Assembly: GCF_000308795.1 (NCBI RefSeq)
Contig: NZ_BAGK01000060.1
Location: forward strand, 1 to 47,505
Length of the DNA stretch: 47,505 bases
Source: Nocardia thailandica NBRC 100428
GTDB lineage: Bacteria > Actinomycetota > Actinomycetes > Mycobacteriales > Mycobacteriaceae
Direction: 5' to 3'
Under the pieces are notes generated by a model. It made no database searches. It was not told the origin of the DNA and saw only the letters and a program-made list of their open reading frames with translations. Positions 35,984-44,965 of this stretch are shown in pieces; the stretch's first letter is position 1, and each line of letters begins with the position of its first letter. Position numbers and translations under genes: made by a program.

Positions 35984-36637
35984 ATGGTCAACCGTTTCGA
36001 GCCCACCGGCATCGCGGCCCCGGGTCCGGTCGCGCGCTACATCCTGCCGCAGTTCGTCGAGCAGTCCAGCTTCGGCAACAAGGTGTCCGACCCGTACAAC
36101 AAGCTGTTCGAGGAGCGCATCATCTTCCTCGGCAACCAGGTCGACGACATCTCCGCCAACGACATCATGGCGCAGCTGCTGGTGCTCGAGTCGCAGGATC
36201 CCGACCGTGACATCACCATGTACATCAACTCGCCCGGCGGCTCGTTCACCGCGCTGATGGCCATCTACGACACCATGCAGTACGTGCGTGCCGACGTCGC
36301 GACCGTCTGCCTCGGCCAGGCCGCCTCCGCGGCCGCCGTCCTGCTCGCCGCGGGCGCCCCCGGCAAGCGCGCCTGCCTGCCCAACGCCCGCGTGCTGATC
36401 CACCAGCCGTCCTCGGGCGGCGTGCAGGGCCAGGTCTCCGACCTCGAGATCGCCGCCGCCGAGATCGAGCGGATGCGCAAGCTGATGGAGACCACCCTGG
36501 CGCAGCACACCGGCAAGGACGCGGCCACCATCCGCAAGGACACCGACCGCGACAAGATCCTCACCGCCGACGAGGCCAAGGAATACGGCATCGTCGACAC
36601 GGTGTTCGACTACCGCAAGCTCAACGCCCGCACCTAG
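35984..36637 (+). CDS. clpP2: ATP-dependent Clp protease proteolytic subunit ClpP2
   Basis: 217 residues with an intact triad: Ser115 ([12 protein letters not shown]), His140 (RVLIHQP) and Asp190 (KDTDRDKIL). The N-terminal ~20 residues are a propeptide of the actinobacterial type ([21 protein letters not shown]). ClpP2 supplies the face that docks the ClpX/ClpC1 ATPases in mycobacteria. GGAG is 7 nt upstream of the ATG at 35984. A strong hairpin follows the stop. Comparison with the accessory paralogue at 1560-2153 shows the Ser-to-Ala change there. Confidence 0.97.
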   Translation: MVNRFEPTGIAAPGPVARYILPQFVEQSSFGNKVSDPYNKLFEERIIFLGNQVDDISANDIMAQLLVLESQDPDRDITMYINSPGGSFTALMAIYDTMQYVRADVATVCLGQAASAAAVLLAAGAPGKRACLPNARVLIHQPSSGGVQGQVSDLEIAAAEIERMRKLMETTLAQHTGKDAATIRKDTDRDKILTADEAKEYGIVDTVFDYRKLNART

Positions 36638-36647
36638 GCCGCGGGCA

Positions 36648-36690
36648 GGAAAGTGGCGCGGGACGATCGACACTCTCCGCGCCACTTTCC
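36648..36690 (+). terminator. Hairpin terminator of clpP1-clpP2
   Basis: A perfect 14-bp stem, GGAAAGTGGCGCGG (36648-36661) with CCGCGCCACTTTCC (36677-36690), around a 15-nt loop. It separates clpP2 from clpX, implying that clpX has its own promoter in the remaining 140 nt. Confidence 0.75.
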
Positions 36691-36830
36691 CCACAATGTC
36701 GACCCGTTTCCGGTGGAACGGGTACGGTCGACACAGGGACCATCGTGAGACGATCGACGGCACCGAAAGCACCCACCGGTGATCGGATTACGACGGTCGC
36801 ACCCGGACTCAGAAAGTAGGGACCCACGAG

Positions 36831-38111
36831 ATGGCACGCATCGGAGACGGTGGCGATCTGCTCAAGTGCTCGTTCTGCGGTAAGAGCCAGAAGCAGGTCA
36901 AGAAGCTGATTGCCGGGCCTGGGGTGTACATCTGTGACGAGTGCATCGACCTGTGCAACGAGATCATCGAGGAAGAGCTCGCCGAGTCCAGCGAGGTCAA
37001 GCTCGACGAGCTGCCCAAGCCCGCCGAGATCCGCGACTTCCTGGAGAATTACGTCATCGGCCAGGACACGGCCAAGCGCACGCTGGCGGTGGCGGTCTAC
37101 AACCACTACAAGCGCATCCAGGCCGGTGACAAGGGCCGCGACAGCCGCGGGGAGACCGTCGAGCTGGCCAAGTCCAACATCCTGATGCTCGGCCCGACCG
37201 GCTGCGGCAAGACCTACCTCGCCCAGACCCTGGCCAAGATGCTGAACGTGCCGTTCGCCATCGCCGACGCCACCGCGCTCACCGAGGCCGGCTACGTGGG
37301 TGAGGACGTCGAGAACATCCTCCTCAAGCTCATCCAGGCCGCCGACTACGACGTCAAGCGCGCCGAGACCGGCATCATCTACATCGACGAGGTCGACAAG
37401 ATCGCCCGCAAGAGCGAGAACCCGTCGATCACCCGCGACGTCTCCGGCGAGGGCGTGCAGCAGGCGCTGCTGAAGATCCTGGAGGGCACCCAGGCCAGCG
37501 TGCCGCCGCAGGGCGGTCGCAAGCACCCGCACCAGGAATTCATCCAGATCGACACCACCAACGTGCTGTTCATCGTCGCGGGTGCGTTCGCCGGCCTGGA
37601 GAAGATCATCTCCGACCGCACCGGCCACCGCGGCATCGGCTTCGGCGCCGAGGTCCGGTCCAAGGCCGAGGTCGACACCGACGACCACTTCGCCGAGGTC
37701 ATGCCCGAGGACCTGATCAAGTTCGGCCTGATCCCCGAGTTCATCGGCCGCCTTCCGGTCGTCGCCTCGGTGACCAACCTGGACAAGGAATCGCTGGTCA
37801 AGATCCTGTCCGAGCCGAAGAACGCGCTGGTCAAGCAGTACGTCCGGCTGTTCGAGATGGACGGGGTCGACCTCGAGTTCACCCAGGACGCCCTCGAGGC
37901 CGTCGCGGATCAGGCGATCCTGCGCGGCACCGGCGCGCGCGGACTGCGGGCCATCATGGAAGAGGTCCTGCTGCCGGTCATGTACGACATCCCCAGCCGG
38001 GATGACGTGGCCAAGGTCGTCGTCGACGCCGACACGGTGAACGACAACGTCCTGCCGACCATCGTGCCGCGCAAGGCCCAGCGTCCGGAGCGCCGCGACA
38101 AGTCCGCCTGA
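36831..38111 (+). CDS. clpX: ATP-dependent Clp protease ATP-binding subunit ClpX
   Basis: A 426-residue AAA+ unfoldase. The N-terminal zinc-binding domain has Cys13, Cys16, Cys35 and Cys38 (CSFC...CDEC). Walker A is GPTGCGKT (121-128), followed by the pore loop GYVGED, Walker [11 protein letters not shown], the RKH loop GGRKHPH and the ClpP-docking loop [17 protein letters not shown] is the sensor-2 region. It selects and unfolds substrates for ClpP1P2. The start is the ATG at 36831, which gives the canonical [20 protein letters not shown]. It could also serve the accessory ClpP pair, since no other Clp ATPase gene is in the window. Confidence 0.98.
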   Translation: MARIGDGGDLLKCSFCGKSQKQVKKLIAGPGVYICDECIDLCNEIIEEELAESSEVKLDELPKPAEIRDFLENYVIGQDTAKRTLAVAVYNHYKRIQAGDKGRDSRGETVELAKSNILMLGPTGCGKTYLAQTLAKMLNVPFAIADATALTEAGYVGEDVENILLKLIQAADYDVKRAETGIIYIDEVDKIARKSENPSITRDVSGEGVQQALLKILEGTQASVPPQGGRKHPHQEFIQIDTTNVLFIVAGAFAGLEKIISDRTGHRGIGFGAEVRSKAEVDTDDHFAEVMPEDLIKFGLIPEFIGRLPVVASVTNLDKESLVKILSEPKNALVKQYVRLFEMDGVDLEFTQDALEAVADQAILRGTGARGLRAIMEEVLLPVMYDIPSRDDVAKVVVDADTVNDNVLPTIVPRKAQRPERRDKSA

Positions 38112-38593
38112 GTTGTTGGAGCGCTGGCGCGCTCGAGTCGCGGCCCTTCGGGCCCCGACGAAAAGAGACCCGATACTCGCGCCTTCGGCGCATTGTCTCG
38201 GGTCTCTTTCCGTCGGGGCGGCCGCGACCGCCGCTGCGCGGCGGGGCCTCCTCGGGGTCGGCCCGTTCGTATTGCGTCGGGGGGGTGTGCGTGTGCGCGG
38301 GGATGCCAAGGGGTCGGTGCCGTCAGGGCACGTCACGGGGACAGCGTCGCGTGCGGGGTCACGTCACGGGTCGGTGCCGCGTGCGGGTCGCGAGAGGGCG
38401 ATGTCGCCTCGTCGCGGCCGCGGACGCGGGGGCGGGCACCGACCCTCCGAGGAGCGGGGTCTCCCCGATGTCGTGGGGCGGTGCCGGTGAAACGCTCTCC
38501 TGGGTGAGCGGAGTGTTGTCCAGATGAGGTCGCCGTGAGCGCGCGGGGTGACCGGCACCGCATAGGCCGCCGACCGGTCGCCCCGGTGTCGCG
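38112..38593. other. Intergenic stretch with terminator and short repeats
   Basis: No credible gene is seen in these 482 nt. After the clpX terminator the sequence holds two copies of GGGTCGGTGCCG (38311-38322 and 38368-38379), two of CACGTCACGGG (38329-38339 and 38360-38370), and an inverted copy GGCACCGACCC (38435-38445). The repeats could pair into a secondary structure. No function is evident. Confidence 0.5.
38153..38218. terminator. clpX terminator (long stem, possibly bidirectional)
   Basis: Two 21-nt arms (38153-38173 and 38198-38218) pair with a single mismatch. They contain AAAAGAGACCCGA and TCGGGTCTCTTT, so both orientations end in an A/T-rich arm. A nested GCGCCTTCGGCGC hairpin sits in the loop. 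Confidence 0.75.
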
Positions 38594-39505
38594 TCAGTCG
38601 CGCAGTGCGGGGAGGACCCAGGTGTCGGCGGGGGTGCGGTCCGTCGGCGACTCGTCGGCGCGCGCGGGGGACAGGTCGGCGCCCAGCGGGGCGTCGGGGT
38701 CGTCGGGGATCTCCATGCTCGCCCGGGTGATCGCGGTGCTGTAGCGGGCGCTGGCGGCGTTGTGGATCATCAGCGCGACACCGATCATCACCGGCGCGAC
38801 GCCGTGCACGGCGGCGTCGTACCAGTCGCCCTCGCTGACGTGCGGGTAGGTGTTGAGCGCGATGGTCAGGGACAGCAGGGACAGCTCGGCGATCAGGACC
38901 TGGTTGCGGTTGCCCACCACGCCCCACTCGGCGACCCGGCTGGTGCCGACCATGATGATGATCAGGCAGACGCTGATCATGGCCTCCAGGCCGAAACTGG
39001 CCCAGTACAGCGGGTCGCTGGGCCCGCCGGGGGCGATGTTCTGCTGGACGTTGACCGCCGACCACAGCATGCCCGCCACCACGACCCCCGCCAGCGCCCG
39101 CAGCGACCAGGCGCGGTGGCGATACAGCGACGCCAGCCGGGCGCGGGGATCGGAGGCGCGGCGCTGGGCCGCGATGGCCTTGCGGGCCAGCATCACGTCG
39201 GCCATCTCGGCACGGTCGAGGGCGGCGTTGGTGTCGCGGAGCCGGTCGGCCTTGGCCGAGGCGGCCTCGATGGCCTTCCACCGCTCGTCGCGCTCGTAGG
39301 ACCGGATGCGTTCGGCGAGTTCGCGTTCGGCGCGTAGCTCGCGCTCCGACAACGCGTCGGTCAGCGCGGGATCGGCCTGGATGGCGATTCGGCGGCGGTT
39401 GGCTTCTACCCGGGCCGCCAGGGCGACGACATCGTCGTCGACCAGAGTTTCCTCTCGCATCACAGCGTTATTTGTAGCGCATGCAGTGGCATCGAGCACA
39501 TCCAC
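38594..39505 (-). CDS. DUF2637 (SpdB-like) membrane protein
   Basis: 303 residues. The N-terminal ~110 residues are highly charged and helical (LSERELRAERELAERIRSYERDERWKAIEAASAKADRLRDTNAAL), probably coiled coil. Four transmembrane segments follow: LAGVVVAGMLWSAV, FGLEAMISVCLIIIMVGT, IAELSLLSLTIALN and VHGVAPVMIGVALMI. The tail is acidic. This layout resembles DUF2637/SpdB proteins, which are linked to plasmid and ICE spreading in actinomycetes, though chromosomal copies exist without a mobile element and none is seen here. GGAGGG is 5 nt before the ATG at 39505; an internal ATG at 39460 lacks one. Role in this context unknown. Confidence 0.75.
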   Translation of the reverse strand: MDVLDATACATNNAVMREETLVDDDVVALAARVEANRRRIAIQADPALTDALSERELRAERELAERIRSYERDERWKAIEAASAKADRLRDTNAALDRAEMADVMLARKAIAAQRRASDPRARLASLYRHRAWSLRALAGVVVAGMLWSAVNVQQNIAPGGPSDPLYWASFGLEAMISVCLIIIMVGTSRVAEWGVVGNRNQVLIAELSLLSLTIALNTYPHVSEGDWYDAAVHGVAPVMIGVALMIHNAASARYSTAITRASMEIPDDPDAPLGADLSPARADESPTDRTPADTWVLPALRD

Positions 39506-39773
39506 GCCCTCCGGGGACCTGTCGAGGAGCTTCGTCGATCCTCTCGGTTCGCCGTTGAACCGTTGTCCGATTTCGGGCTGCTGTGCTGTTTGTCGCTGCG
39601 GCGGAGATAGGTGTTACGCCTCGTTGTGCAGGTCGTTCACTGATTAGGACGGGATGACCCGGGAAAACTCATCGGACCACCCGGCCGGTGTGTCGGCCGG
39701 ATTGTGCCGCGACCGTGCTGTTTACTCGGCACGTTCAAGCACATGTTCGAGTGACGATGGAAGCGGAGGAGAC
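39506..39773. promoter_or_regulatory. Divergent promoter region of DUF2637 and mIHF genes, with SOS-like dyad
   Basis: 268 nt without a gene. TTTACT at 39721-39726 is a plausible -10 for the mIHF gene. TCAAGC-ACAT-GTTCGA (39735-39750) just downstream matches 10 of the 12 defined bases of the actinobacterial LexA box TCGAAC-N4-GTTCGA. GCGGAGGAG before 39774 is the ribosome site. LexA control is a guess. Confidence 0.4.
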
Positions 39774-40088
39774 ATGGCACTGCCTACGATGACCGCCGAA
39801 CAGCGCACCGAAGCGTTGGCCAAAGCGGCTGCCGTGCGCAAGGCGCGCTCGGAACTGATCGGCCAGGTGAAGGACGGCAAGGTCACCGTCGCCCAGCTGC
39901 TCGAGAAGGCGGACAAGGACGACCTGGTCAAGAAGACCAAGGTGGCCGCGGTGATCAAGGCCCTGCCGGGCGTCGGCCCGGTCAAGGCCGCCAAGCTGAT
40001 GGATCAGGCCGAGATCCCCGAGGACCGCCGCATCGGCGGCCTGGGCGCCCGCCAGCGAGCGGCCCTGCTCGACGCGCTCGAGGGCTGA
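39774..40088 (+). CDS. mihF: Actinobacterial integration host factor mIHF
   Basis: A 104-residue nucleoid protein. MTAEQRTEALAKAAAVRKARSELIGQVKDGKV is the N-terminal helical part, and LPGVGPVKAAKLMDQAEIPEDRRIGGLGARQRAALLDAL is the DNA-binding helix-two-turn-helix core conserved with M. tuberculosis Rv1388. It bends DNA and is essential in mycobacteria. It is unrelated in fold to E. coli IHF. GGAGGAG precedes the ATG at 39774. A hairpin terminator follows. Confidence 0.97.
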   Translation: MALPTMTAEQRTEALAKAAAVRKARSELIGQVKDGKVTVAQLLEKADKDDLVKKTKVAAVIKALPGVGPVKAAKLMDQAEIPEDRRIGGLGARQRAALLDALEG

Positions 40089-40102
40089 GCTGCCCCGGTC
40101 CG

Positions 40103-40129
40103 ACGCCCGTGGTCATCTGCCACGGGCGT
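40103..40129. terminator. Terminator of mIHF gene
   Basis: A perfect 10-bp stem ACGCCCGTGG (40103-40112) with CCACGGGCGT (40120-40129), 7-nt loop. The loop contains the stop codon of the convergent membrane-protein gene. Confidence 0.7.
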
Positions 40130-40676
40130 TTGCCGTTCCGCGGCCCGTGTCGCGGCGGCGGCCGGGCAGGCGCAGCCGCAGCGGGGCCGGGTCGGGCAGC
40201 GGGGCGCGGTCGGGGACCACGAGCACGCAGGCCAGGCCGAGCGCCGGCAGCGCGAGGGCGCCGACGAGGCTGATCGCGTAGCCGACCCCGCCGAGGCCGT
40301 GCGGGTGGTGGGTCGCGTGATAGATCAGGTGCGGCAGCCCGAAGACCAGCCAGCCGAGGCCGGCGGCCCGCACCGACGCGGGCACCGGGCGCCACAGCGC
40401 GAAGGCGCTCACGGCGGCGAGGGCGAGGAAGAACGCGCCGACATCGGCGGCCAGGTGCTGGTTGTAGGGGCCGTCCACGGCGACCCAGCGGGAGCCGAAG
40501 CCCGGGAAGCTCGTGTACCAGGAGTGCGGCGCGAGCACCGCCCAGAGCCCGACGACGAGCCCCTGGAGCACCAGGATCGTCAGCATGATCCGGATGGCCA
40601 GCCAGCGACGCCGGTCCTGGTCGAACCGCATCCGTACCTCGAGGCCCCCGTCGCCGCCCCACAGCGAAATCCGCAT
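40113..40676 (-). CDS. Four-helix integral membrane protein of unknown function
   Basis: 187 residues with four hydrophobic segments: IRIMLTILVLQGLVVGLWAVL, LAADVGAFFLALAAVSAFALW, LGWLVFGLPHLIYHATHH and ISLVGALALPALGLACVLVV. SWYTSFPGFGSRWVAVDGPYNQHL between helices 1 and 2, and the His-rich PHLIYHATHHPHG, are conserved-looking features of an uncharacterised actinobacterial family; the histidines could bind a metal. GGAG 5 nt before the ATG at 40676 supports this start; an ATG at 40631 is also possible. Function not known. Confidence 0.75.
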   Translation of the reverse strand: MRISLWGGDGGLEVRMRFDQDRRRWLAIRIMLTILVLQGLVVGLWAVLAPHSWYTSFPGFGSRWVAVDGPYNQHLAADVGAFFLALAAVSAFALWRPVPASVRAAGLGWLVFGLPHLIYHATHHPHGLGGVGYAISLVGALALPALGLACVLVVPDRAPLPDPAPLRLRLPGRRRDTGRGTANARGR

Positions 40677-40751
40677 CGCCCACTCCGTTCTCGTGGCGTG
40701 AAGGATCGTGGGACAACGCTAAGCCGCCGGGGCGCCGGCGGGCAATGGTGA

Positions 40752-43052
40752 CTACGCGGTGCGTTCCAGGCGGATCGTGACGGCCTTGGACACCGGGGTG
40801 TTCGAGCCCGCCGCGACGTGGTCGAGGGGGACCAGCGGGTTGGTCTCGGGGTAGTAGGCGGCGGCATTGCCGCGCGGGGTCGGGTAGGCGACCAGCCGGA
40901 ACCCCTCGACGCGGCGCTCGGTGCCGTCGGTCCACTCCGACACCAGGTCGACGGTGTCGCCGTCGGTGAAGCCGAGGGCGGTGATGTCCTCGGCGTGGAT
41001 CAGCAGCACCCGGCGGCCGCCGTGCACGCCCCGATAGCGGTCGTCGAGACCGTAGATGGTGGTGTTGTACTGGTCGTGGCTGCGGAGGGTCTGCAGGATG
41101 AGGCGGCCCGGCGGCACCGGCAGCCAGTGCAGGTGGTTGACGGCGAAGTTGGCCCGGCCGGTGTCGGTGCGGAACTCGCGGCTGTCGCGCGGGGGATGCG
41201 GCAGCTGGAAACCGTTGCGCTGCCTGACCTTCGCGTTGTAGTCCGCGCAGCCGGGCACCACCCGCGCGATGGCGTCGCGGACGCGGTCGTAGTCGTCGCG
41301 GAACGCGGCCCACGGGACCGGATGCCCGGCGCCGAGGACCGCCTCGGCCAGCTCGCACACGATGGCGACCTCGCTGCGCAGGTGCTCGGAGACCGGCGTC
41401 AGGCGCCCGGTCGACAGGTGCACCATCGACATCGAGTCCTCCACCGACACCTGCTGTTTCACGCCGTCGCGCACGTCGAGGTCGGTGCGGCCGAGGGTGG
41501 GCAGGATCAGGGCGGTTCGCCCGTGCACGACGTGGCTGCGGTTGAGCTTGGTGGAGATCTGCACGGTGAGCGCGCAGCGGCGCAGCGCGGCCTCGGTGAC
41601 CGCGGTGTCGGGGGTGGCGGAGACGAAGTTGCCGCCCATGCCGACGAAGACGCGGGCCCTGCCGTCGCGCATGGCCCGGATGGCCTCGACGGTGTCGAGC
41701 CCGTGCGCGCGGGGACTGGTGATCGCGAACTCGCGGTCGAGGGCGGCCAGGAAGGACTCGGGCATCCGCTCCCAGATGCCCATGGTTCGGTCGCCCTGGA
41801 CGTTGGAGTGCCCGCGCACCGGGCACACGCCCGCGCCGGGCTTGCCGATCATGCCGCGCAGCAGCAGCAGGTTGGTGGCCTCGCGGATGGTGGCGACCCC
41901 GTGCGTGTGCTGGGTCAGGCCCATCGCCCAGCAGAAGATGGTGGCCTTCGAGGCGGCCAGCAGGTCGGCGGTGTCGCGCAGCTGCCGTTCGGTCAGGCCG
42001 GTCGCCTCGCCGACCACGGCCAGGTCGACCGCGCGCAGCTGCCGCGCGTACTCGTCGAAACCGGCGGTGTGGTCTTCGACGAACGCGCGGTCGACCACCG
42101 TGCCCGGCGCGCGGTCCTCCGCCTCGAGCAGCAGTTTGCCGAGGCCCTGGAACAGGGCCATGTCGCCGCCGATGCGGATCTGCAGGAAGTCGTCGGCGAT
42201 ACGGATGCCGCCGGTGTAGCCCGAGACCGTCTGCGGGTCACGGAAACCCAGCAGGCCCGCCTCCGGCAGGGGGTTGACCGCGACGACGCGCGCGCCGTGC
42301 TGTTTGGCGTGCTGCAGGGCGGTGAGCATGCGCGGGTGGTTGGTGCCGGGGTTCTGGCCCGCCACGAGGATGAGGTCGGCCGCGGGGAAGTCGTCGAGGG
42401 TGACCGACCCCTTGCCGATGCCGATCGACGAGGTCAGCGCGGTGCCCGAGGACTCGTGGCACATGTTGGAGCAGTCGGGCAGGTTGTTGGTGCCGAAGCT
42501 GCGGGCGAAGAGCTGGTAGAGGAACGCGGTCTCGTTGGCGGTGCGGCCGGAGGTGTAGAACACCGCCTCGTCGGGGCTCGACAGCCCGCGCAGGTGCCCG
42601 GCGACGAGCCGGTAGGCCTCGTCCCAGGAGATCGGCGTGTAGTGGGTGGCGCCCTCCCGCAGGACCATGGGCTCGGTGAGCCTGCCCTGCTGGCCGAGCC
42701 AGTAGCCCGAGCGCTGCGCCAGGTCGGCGACGGAGTGCCGGGCGAAGAACTCGGGGGTGACCGTGCGCAGCGTGGCCTCCTCGGCCACCGCCTTGGCGCC
42801 GTTCTCGCAGAACTCCGCCGGGCGCCGCGTCCCGGTCGGGTCGGGCCACGCGCAGCTGGGGCAGTCGAAGCCGTGCCGGTGGTTGAGCCTGCCCAGCGCG
42901 CGGGCGGTGCGGACCACGCCCATCTGCTCGACGGCCCGTTCCAGGGCGATGGTCACCGCGGGCAGGCCCGCCGCTTCCGTCTTCGGCGCGGTGACGGTGA
43001 GAGCCGATTCGTCGTAGTCCTCGGCGGGTGCCTCGCGGTGCATGCCTCCCAT
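40752..43052 (-). CDS. FdhF/YdeP-family molybdopterin oxidoreductase
   Basis: A 766-residue molybdopterin enzyme of the FdhF/YdeP group (M. tuberculosis Rv2900c type), annotated as formate dehydrogenase-like although the physiological reaction is uncertain. Family signatures: FDCPSCAWPDP and EFCENGAKAVAEE near the N-terminus, FYTSGRTANETAFLYQLFAR, NMCHESSG with the putative Mo-ligand Cys, GQNPGTNHPRM, GVCPVRGHSNVQGDRTMGI, and RSHDQYNTTIYGLDDRYRG at the C-terminus. It has no twin-arginine signal, so it is cytoplasmic. The start is the ATG at 43052, 12 nt after the stop of the FHA gene on the same strand; an ATG at 43043 is possible. No fdhD or other Mo-cofactor gene is adjacent. Confidence 0.9.
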   Translation of the reverse strand: MGGMHREAPAEDYDESALTVTAPKTEAAGLPAVTIALERAVEQMGVVRTARALGRLNHRHGFDCPSCAWPDPTGTRRPAEFCENGAKAVAEEATLRTVTPEFFARHSVADLAQRSGYWLGQQGRLTEPMVLREGATHYTPISWDEAYRLVAGHLRGLSSPDEAVFYTSGRTANETAFLYQLFARSFGTNNLPDCSNMCHESSGTALTSSIGIGKGSVTLDDFPAADLILVAGQNPGTNHPRMLTALQHAKQHGARVVAVNPLPEAGLLGFRDPQTVSGYTGGIRIADDFLQIRIGGDMALFQGLGKLLLEAEDRAPGTVVDRAFVEDHTAGFDEYARQLRAVDLAVVGEATGLTERQLRDTADLLAASKATIFCWAMGLTQHTHGVATIREATNLLLLRGMIGKPGAGVCPVRGHSNVQGDRTMGIWERMPESFLAALDREFAITSPRAHGLDTVEAIRAMRDGRARVFVGMGGNFVSATPDTAVTEAALRRCALTVQISTKLNRSHVVHGRTALILPTLGRTDLDVRDGVKQQVSVEDSMSMVHLSTGRLTPVSEHLRSEVAIVCELAEAVLGAGHPVPWAAFRDDYDRVRDAIARVVPGCADYNAKVRQRNGFQLPHPPRDSREFRTDTGRANFAVNHLHWLPVPPGRLILQTLRSHDQYNTTIYGLDDRYRGVHGGRRVLLIHAEDITALGFTDGDTVDLVSEWTDGTERRVEGFRLVAYPTPRGNAAAYYPETNPLVPLDHVAAGSNTPVSKAVTIRLERTA

Positions 43053-43064
43053 TGTGGACCGGGC

Positions 43065-44306
43065 TCAGGCGCGGTAGGTCAGCACCCGTTCGCTGATCCG
43101 CAGCCGCCAGCCCGGCGGCAGTTCCACCGGGGTGGTGCCGACGCGCGACCACTGGTCGGTGCCGGGGGCGGCGAGGTAGGTGCCCGAGGTCGAGGGCGCC
43201 TCGCGGACGTAGACCTTGCCGCGGTCGGGGGCGACGTAGGCGTGCACCCGCGAGACCATGCGGTCGCGTTCGATGAGGATGGGCGCGGCCGAGGCGGACC
43301 GGATCGACTCGTCGCCCGCCGGGTTGCGGCCGAGCACGTACGGGCGGTCCAGGGGGTAGGTCACGCCGTCGTCGGTGATGAGGGAGCCGAGGCTGTCCTC
43401 GCCCGAGGGGGCGGGCGTCTTGGTCAGCCCGACCGAGCGGGCGGCCGCGTCGAGGGCCTGGGACCAGGCCAGCGGCGCGTGGTTGGCCGGGGTGTGGCGC
43501 GGTCCCGCGCTGACCGTCGGTCCCTCGGGCACGGCGTGTTCGCCGGAGGTGGCGCCCGTGCGGGGGAGGTGACCGGTCCGGGCGGTCACCGCGCGCGGAC
43601 CGGACTCCGGCCCGTTCGCCCGGACCGTCGCGCGCTCACCGGATTCCGGCGCGGCGGGCGCGGCGGCCGTGTCGGACGACGCGCGCGTGCCTGCGGACCG
43701 GGCGGCCTCGGCCCGCGGGACCACCGGCGTGGCTCCCGTCGGTTCCGGAACGGCGCGGAAGCCGGAGGCCGCCGTGGCGGGGGGCTCGCCGGGCGCGGTG
43801 ACCCGCCGCGGGGTCGGGGTGCGGCGCTTGCCGAGGGTGAACACGAAGCCGTCGCCGGTGACGACGCCGGACCGGAGATCGGTGCGTGGGTGCGCGGAGA
43901 TCGGGTCGGCGGTCTCGGCGGCGACGGCGATCCGGCGCACGGGTTCGCGGATGATCTCGTCGACCCAGGTGAACGCGCGGTCGCCCGCCAGGCGCCGGTT
44001 GCCCTCGGCGCCGGAGATCTCGGCGATCACCGCCCCGCGCAACAGGATCAGGGTGCCGTCACCGGTGGGTGCGAGCACGCCGAACGGCGGGGGCGCCGAG
44101 GAGCCGCCGAACACCACCGCGGCCAGCCGCTGGGCCAGCGCCGCGCCGGGCGCGGAGGCGTCGGTGCTGTTCGCCACGGTGTCCACCGCGCCCAACATGC
44201 GTTCGGTGGAGGCGGTCTCCCCCGCGAGATACAGGACGACCTCGCCGAAACGGGCGACGAGGCCGGTGCCGGGCACGATGGCCACGGTCGATGTCTGGGT
44301 CCGCAT
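43065..44306 (-). CDS. FHA-domain protein
   Basis: 413 residues. The N-terminal ~155 residues form a domain I do not recognise (VAIVPGTGLVARFGEVVLYLAG, APTGDGTLILLRGAVIAEI). Residues about 160-290 are a disordered Ala/Pro/Thr-rich linker. The FHA domain occupies about 305-400, with GRNP at 326, SRVH at 352-355 and STSGT, the residues that read phosphothreonine peptides. AAGGAG is 6 nt before the ATG at 44306. It probably senses Ser/Thr kinase signalling. The downstream FdhF/YdeP gene starts 12 nt after its stop, so the two may be cotranscribed. Confidence 0.88.
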   Translation of the reverse strand: MRTQTSTVAIVPGTGLVARFGEVVLYLAGETASTERMLGAVDTVANSTDASAPGAALAQRLAAVVFGGSSAPPPFGVLAPTGDGTLILLRGAVIAEISGAEGNRRLAGDRAFTWVDEIIREPVRRIAVAAETADPISAHPRTDLRSGVVTGDGFVFTLGKRRTPTPRRVTAPGEPPATAASGFRAVPEPTGATPVVPRAEAARSAGTRASSDTAAAPAAPESGERATVRANGPESGPRAVTARTGHLPRTGATSGEHAVPEGPTVSAGPRHTPANHAPLAWSQALDAAARSVGLTKTPAPSGEDSLGSLITDDGVTYPLDRPYVLGRNPAGDESIRSASAAPILIERDRMVSRVHAYVAPDRGKVYVREAPSTSGTYLAAPGTDQWSRVGTTPVELPPGWRLRISERVLTYRA

Positions 44307-44403
44307 ACACGTCTCCTTCCGCCGCAGCCAGCATAGAGCGAATCGGGGCCGCCCCGATGCCGGACCGTCGAGCCGCCGAGGGGCGACGTCGTACCCTGAG
44401 GGG

Positions 44404-44958
44404 GTGCAGCAACCTGCTCCGACTGTGCAGACGGACCCGATCCGCGCCGTGACCGAGGCGGATCTGCCCTTCCTGCAGGCCATCGAGATCCGGGCGGGCG
44501 TGCCCTTCGCCGAGATCGGGATGATCGAGGTCGCCGAGGACGATCCGCCCGAACTGGAGACCCTGCGCGCCTTCGCCGCCGCGGGCCGCGCCTGGGCCTG
44601 GCCCGGCCCCGACGGGGTGCCGGTCGCGTACCTGGTGCTCGCCGTGGTGGACGGCCAGGCCCACGTGGAACAAGTGTCGGTCGACCCCGCGCACGCGGGC
44701 AGGCGGATCGGCAAGCGCCTGCTCGACCGGGCCGCGCGGTGGGCGCTGGCCCACGGCTGCGAGGCGCTGACGCTCACCACGTTCACCGAGGTGCCCTGGA
44801 ACGGGCCGTATTACGAGCGGCTCGGTTTCACCTTCCTCGACCCGGACCGGGAGACCCCGGGCCTGCGGGCGATCCGCGCCGCCGAGACCGGCCACGGCCT
44901 GGACCGGTGGCCCCGCGCCTGCATGCGCGCCGAACTGAGCGAATGGCGGTGGAGCTGA
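44404..44958 (+). CDS. GNAT-family N-acetyltransferase
   Basis: A 184-residue acyl-CoA N-acyltransferase. The acetyl-CoA-binding motif A is VEQVSVDPAHAGRRIGKRLLDRAARWALAHG, preceded by the beta-strand VAYLVLAVVDGQAH and followed by LTLTTFTEVPWNGPYYERLGF, the usual motif B. Substrate unknown. TACCCT at 44392-44397 lies at -12 to -7 of the GTG at 44404, so translation appears leaderless with a GTG start. Convergent with the dioxygenase gene. Confidence 0.9.
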   Translation: MQQPAPTVQTDPIRAVTEADLPFLQAIEIRAGVPFAEIGMIEVAEDDPPELETLRAFAAAGRAWAWPGPDGVPVAYLVLAVVDGQAHVEQVSVDPAHAGRRIGKRLLDRAARWALAHGCEALTLTTFTEVPWNGPYYERLGFTFLDPDRETPGLRAIRAAETGHGLDRWPRACMRAELSEWRWS

Positions 44959-44965
44959 ACACCCT

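Noticed and set aside
38311..38379. CRISPR-like repeats
   Set aside because: Only two copies of each short motif with irregular spacing and no cas genes.
38113..38527. Several overlapping ORFs downstream of clpX
   Set aside because: Arg/Gly-rich translations without start signals, overlapping the terminator and repeats.
40818..44336. A 1172-codon plus-strand ORF opposite the FdhF/YdeP and FHA genes
   Set aside because: Shadow frame of two well-supported minus-strand genes.
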